Shown here: positions 62,401 through 64,000 of the stretch, piece by piece
Layout of the letters: the number at the start of each line of letters is the position of its first letter
How positions within the stretch are numbered: position 1 is the first letter of the stretch
NCBI GenBank assembly: GCA_008921705.1
Contig: VFFE01009170.1
Location: 372,001 to 436,000 of the forward strand
Source of the DNA: Burhinus oedicnemus
Lineage: Eukaryota; Chordata; Aves; Charadriiformes; Burhinidae
Direction: 5' to 3'
Length of the DNA: 64,000 bases
Position numbers and translations under genes: made by a program
Notes under the pieces: generated by a model
What the model was told of the DNA's origin: nothing
Seen by the model: the letters and a program-made list of their open reading frames with translations, nothing else
Databases searched by the model: none

Positions 62401-63519
62401 ACGGAGGTGTCTCCCTCTCTGCTGGTTAGACAGAGAAACTATATGACCATTTGAGTTGAGATACTTAGAGCTTGCTCCTTGGAGTCCTCACTCAGGGTTA
62501 CCCAATGAACATGGAGCTCCAACAGGTGGAGTCATGGGTCAAATAGAAAGATACTTGCACAAAAGGAACTTTAAAATGAAAGTGGATCAAGGGCCCGAAA
62601 ATTATAACTATAATCAATTTCTCTCAAAAAGCATCTGAGAATTGGTGCTACAAGTCCAATGCTTTGCTGTCACAAGAAATGAACCCTCAATGACCATGGA
62701 CTTGTCCATTTTCACCTTCCAAATCCTCCCTCAGCAATCCCATCAAATCGATTGCAAGGAACAATTATCTACAACTATGCAAGAGCAAATCACTACACCT
62801 TCATGACTCCAAGCTGAATAAGAACAGTAACACCTCATTTCTGACGTACATCTTCGTTCTCAAACATACTCATTAACTTTTTTCAGAGGAGTTTTAACGC
62901 TGCTCTTTGTACATTGTGTGTAGTCCAGTGAGGCTCTGAGTGCAGATGGACCTTACAACAATGCCTGTAATACAGGTGATAATATTAATAATAACCATTT
63001 CTCTTGTGTATTGCCCTTGCACACCTCAAAAGCGGTCCGTATCACTCAGATAAATCGTTTTCCTTAATGTGATCCTACCTGGTGCAACATGAACAATTAG
63101 TGCTGCGTCAAAAGAGAGGAAGCTGCTGCAAACCCCTGGGCTATTGCAGCTATTGCTGAAGTTGAAATTTGGTCTGATTGCTTCACTTCAAAATTTTTGG
63201 CTGTTTTTTGCTATTAATCTTGGAAAGCTTCCAAAATAAACCTGATAAAGTCCTGAACATCACAAAAGATGCATTCTTCCCCGTACTTGTAAATCATCTT
63301 TGGCACACTTCCCGATTCTAGTAATTACAGATTTCCCCCAAGCTCCCTGCACATTGCCCATAGATGTAGGGCTTTGTATGATCTGTCTTCTAACTCAGAA
63401 AACTACAGCAAGCTATTGCATGAACCCCACATTAGACAGTACAGCAATTCAATACTAAAGCACTGCTTAGGTCTCTGTATGGCTTTCTTGATGGATGTTA
63501 CACTGATGATCTATTTTTA

Positions 63520-63660
63520 TGTATTATTTATCCTGGGATAGTGCCTAGAGGCCCCAGTCAGGGGCAGGACTCCATAGTGCTGCACATACTATGAAGGATA
63601 CAAGAGCCTCTCCTCCTTGCAGCTTATAGTCGAAGTATATAACGAATGACACCAGATGCA
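63520..63660 (+). mobile_element. Ancient amniote SINE fragment (MIR1_Amn-like), longer copy
   Basis: GATAGTGCCTAGAGGCCCCA, then GTCAGGGGCAGGACTCCATA, then GTGCTGCACATACTATGAAG, then CTCCTTGCAGCTTATAGTCG, match the 5' and middle parts of the same amniote repeat as 59378-59485 ('gcacctagaggccccag..cagg..cccattgtgctaggcgctgtac...gcttacaatc'). The 5' part is unusually well kept. Confidence 0.65.
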
Positions 63661-64000
63661 TAAAACAGTGAGAGGGAGCAAAAAGTGAGATAGTTGTTCA
63701 TAACAGTAACAGGCAGCGCACAACAGCTACTTAGCTATATATAGGCAATGTGGTGTTCCTGTCACTGTTGTCTGCTTTCTCTCTGTCCTCTGTACTGTGT
63801 TTTACAACCTGCTGCGACCTGTGGACAAGCACTCATACTCAGAATCATCCTCTGTGTGTCTGAAGCACGGGGCACTTGGAAGCATCTTTCACTGCCCACA
63901 TCAGGCATCCAGGTGAGATTCAGAGGATGTAAACCAGAGGAAAGAGGTAGGTCCTTACAGAGGATGATTCAGAGCGCCTGAATTAGGGCCTAAAGCAGAT

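Larger units (their letters stand above)
33720..64000. other. DNA upstream of the SEMA3D start-codon exon
   Basis: The splice acceptor at 33719 implies an upstream non-coding SEMA3D exon. I could not identify it, so this 30 kb is either 5' intron or includes the first exon(s). It contains MIR/CORE-SINE-like fragments, CR1 fragments (43364-43558, 47440-47800, 50836-51537), an LTR-like promoter region (about 36830-37210) and a CpG-rich patch (about 52880-53150). No protein-coding gene is supported. The longest open frame, 202 codons at 58414-59022, shows no recognisable domain. Confidence 0.6.

Noticed and set aside
1..64000. CRISPR arrays, bacterial operons, tRNA or rRNA genes
   Set aside because: The sequence is a vertebrate intron landscape; no regular spaced repeats, no tRNA box motifs with a foldable cloverleaf, and no rRNA sequence were seen.

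Overview
This is a stretch of vertebrate nuclear genome, almost certainly from a bird. The bird call rests on several CR1 LINE copies (the dominant avian retrotransposon), some of which keep the 3'-terminal ATTCTATGATTCTATGA-type tail and readable reverse-transcriptase C-termini, plus low repeat density, AT-rich introns and no mammalian-type Alu or L1. I cannot name the species from sequence alone.

The only protein-coding gene I can support is SEMA3D (class 3 secreted semaphorin, an axon-guidance and endothelial guidance ligand), transcribed on the minus strand. Three exons are present, in transcript order from high to low coordinate: the exon with the start codon and signal peptide (33559-33719, CDS from 33673), a 161-bp exon opening the sema domain (13810-13970), and the 63-bp next exon (880-942). 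All have AG/GT splice sites and compatible phases (phase 1, then phase 0). The introns between them are 19,588 bp and 12,867 bp. The rest of the sema domain, the PSI and Ig domains and the basic tail must lie beyond the low-coordinate edge. The 30 kb above 33719 is upstream of the first coding exon and may be 5' intron and/or regulatory DNA; I found no convincing non-coding first exon.

The remainder is intronic or upstream DNA with interspersed repeats. Clear CR1 copies lie at about 14478-15560 (-), 19088-19730 (-), 24672-25340 (+), 29243-29653 (+), 43364-43558 (+) and 50836-51325 (-). The last has an inverted CR1 endonuclease-domain fragment (51326-51537, +) fused to its 5' side, the signature of a 5'-inverted (twin-primed) insertion. 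Older, eroded fragments look like CR1 3' ends (about 5500-5900, 8757-8850, 47440-47800) and amniote MIR/CORE-SINE-type elements (about 6679-6775, 34465-34625, 42522-42625, 45215-45312, 59378-59485, 63520-63660).

The more unusual structures are a diverged direct duplication with one CpG-rich copy (9646-9880 and 10125-10343), an 18-bp-arm hairpin at 3287-3326, an LTR-like core promoter at about 36830-37210, two isolated CpG-rich patches (about 11684-11800 and 52880-53150), and the inverted CR1 insertion. I found no evidence for a novel gene system. The long open frames without repeat or semaphorin homology look like chance.
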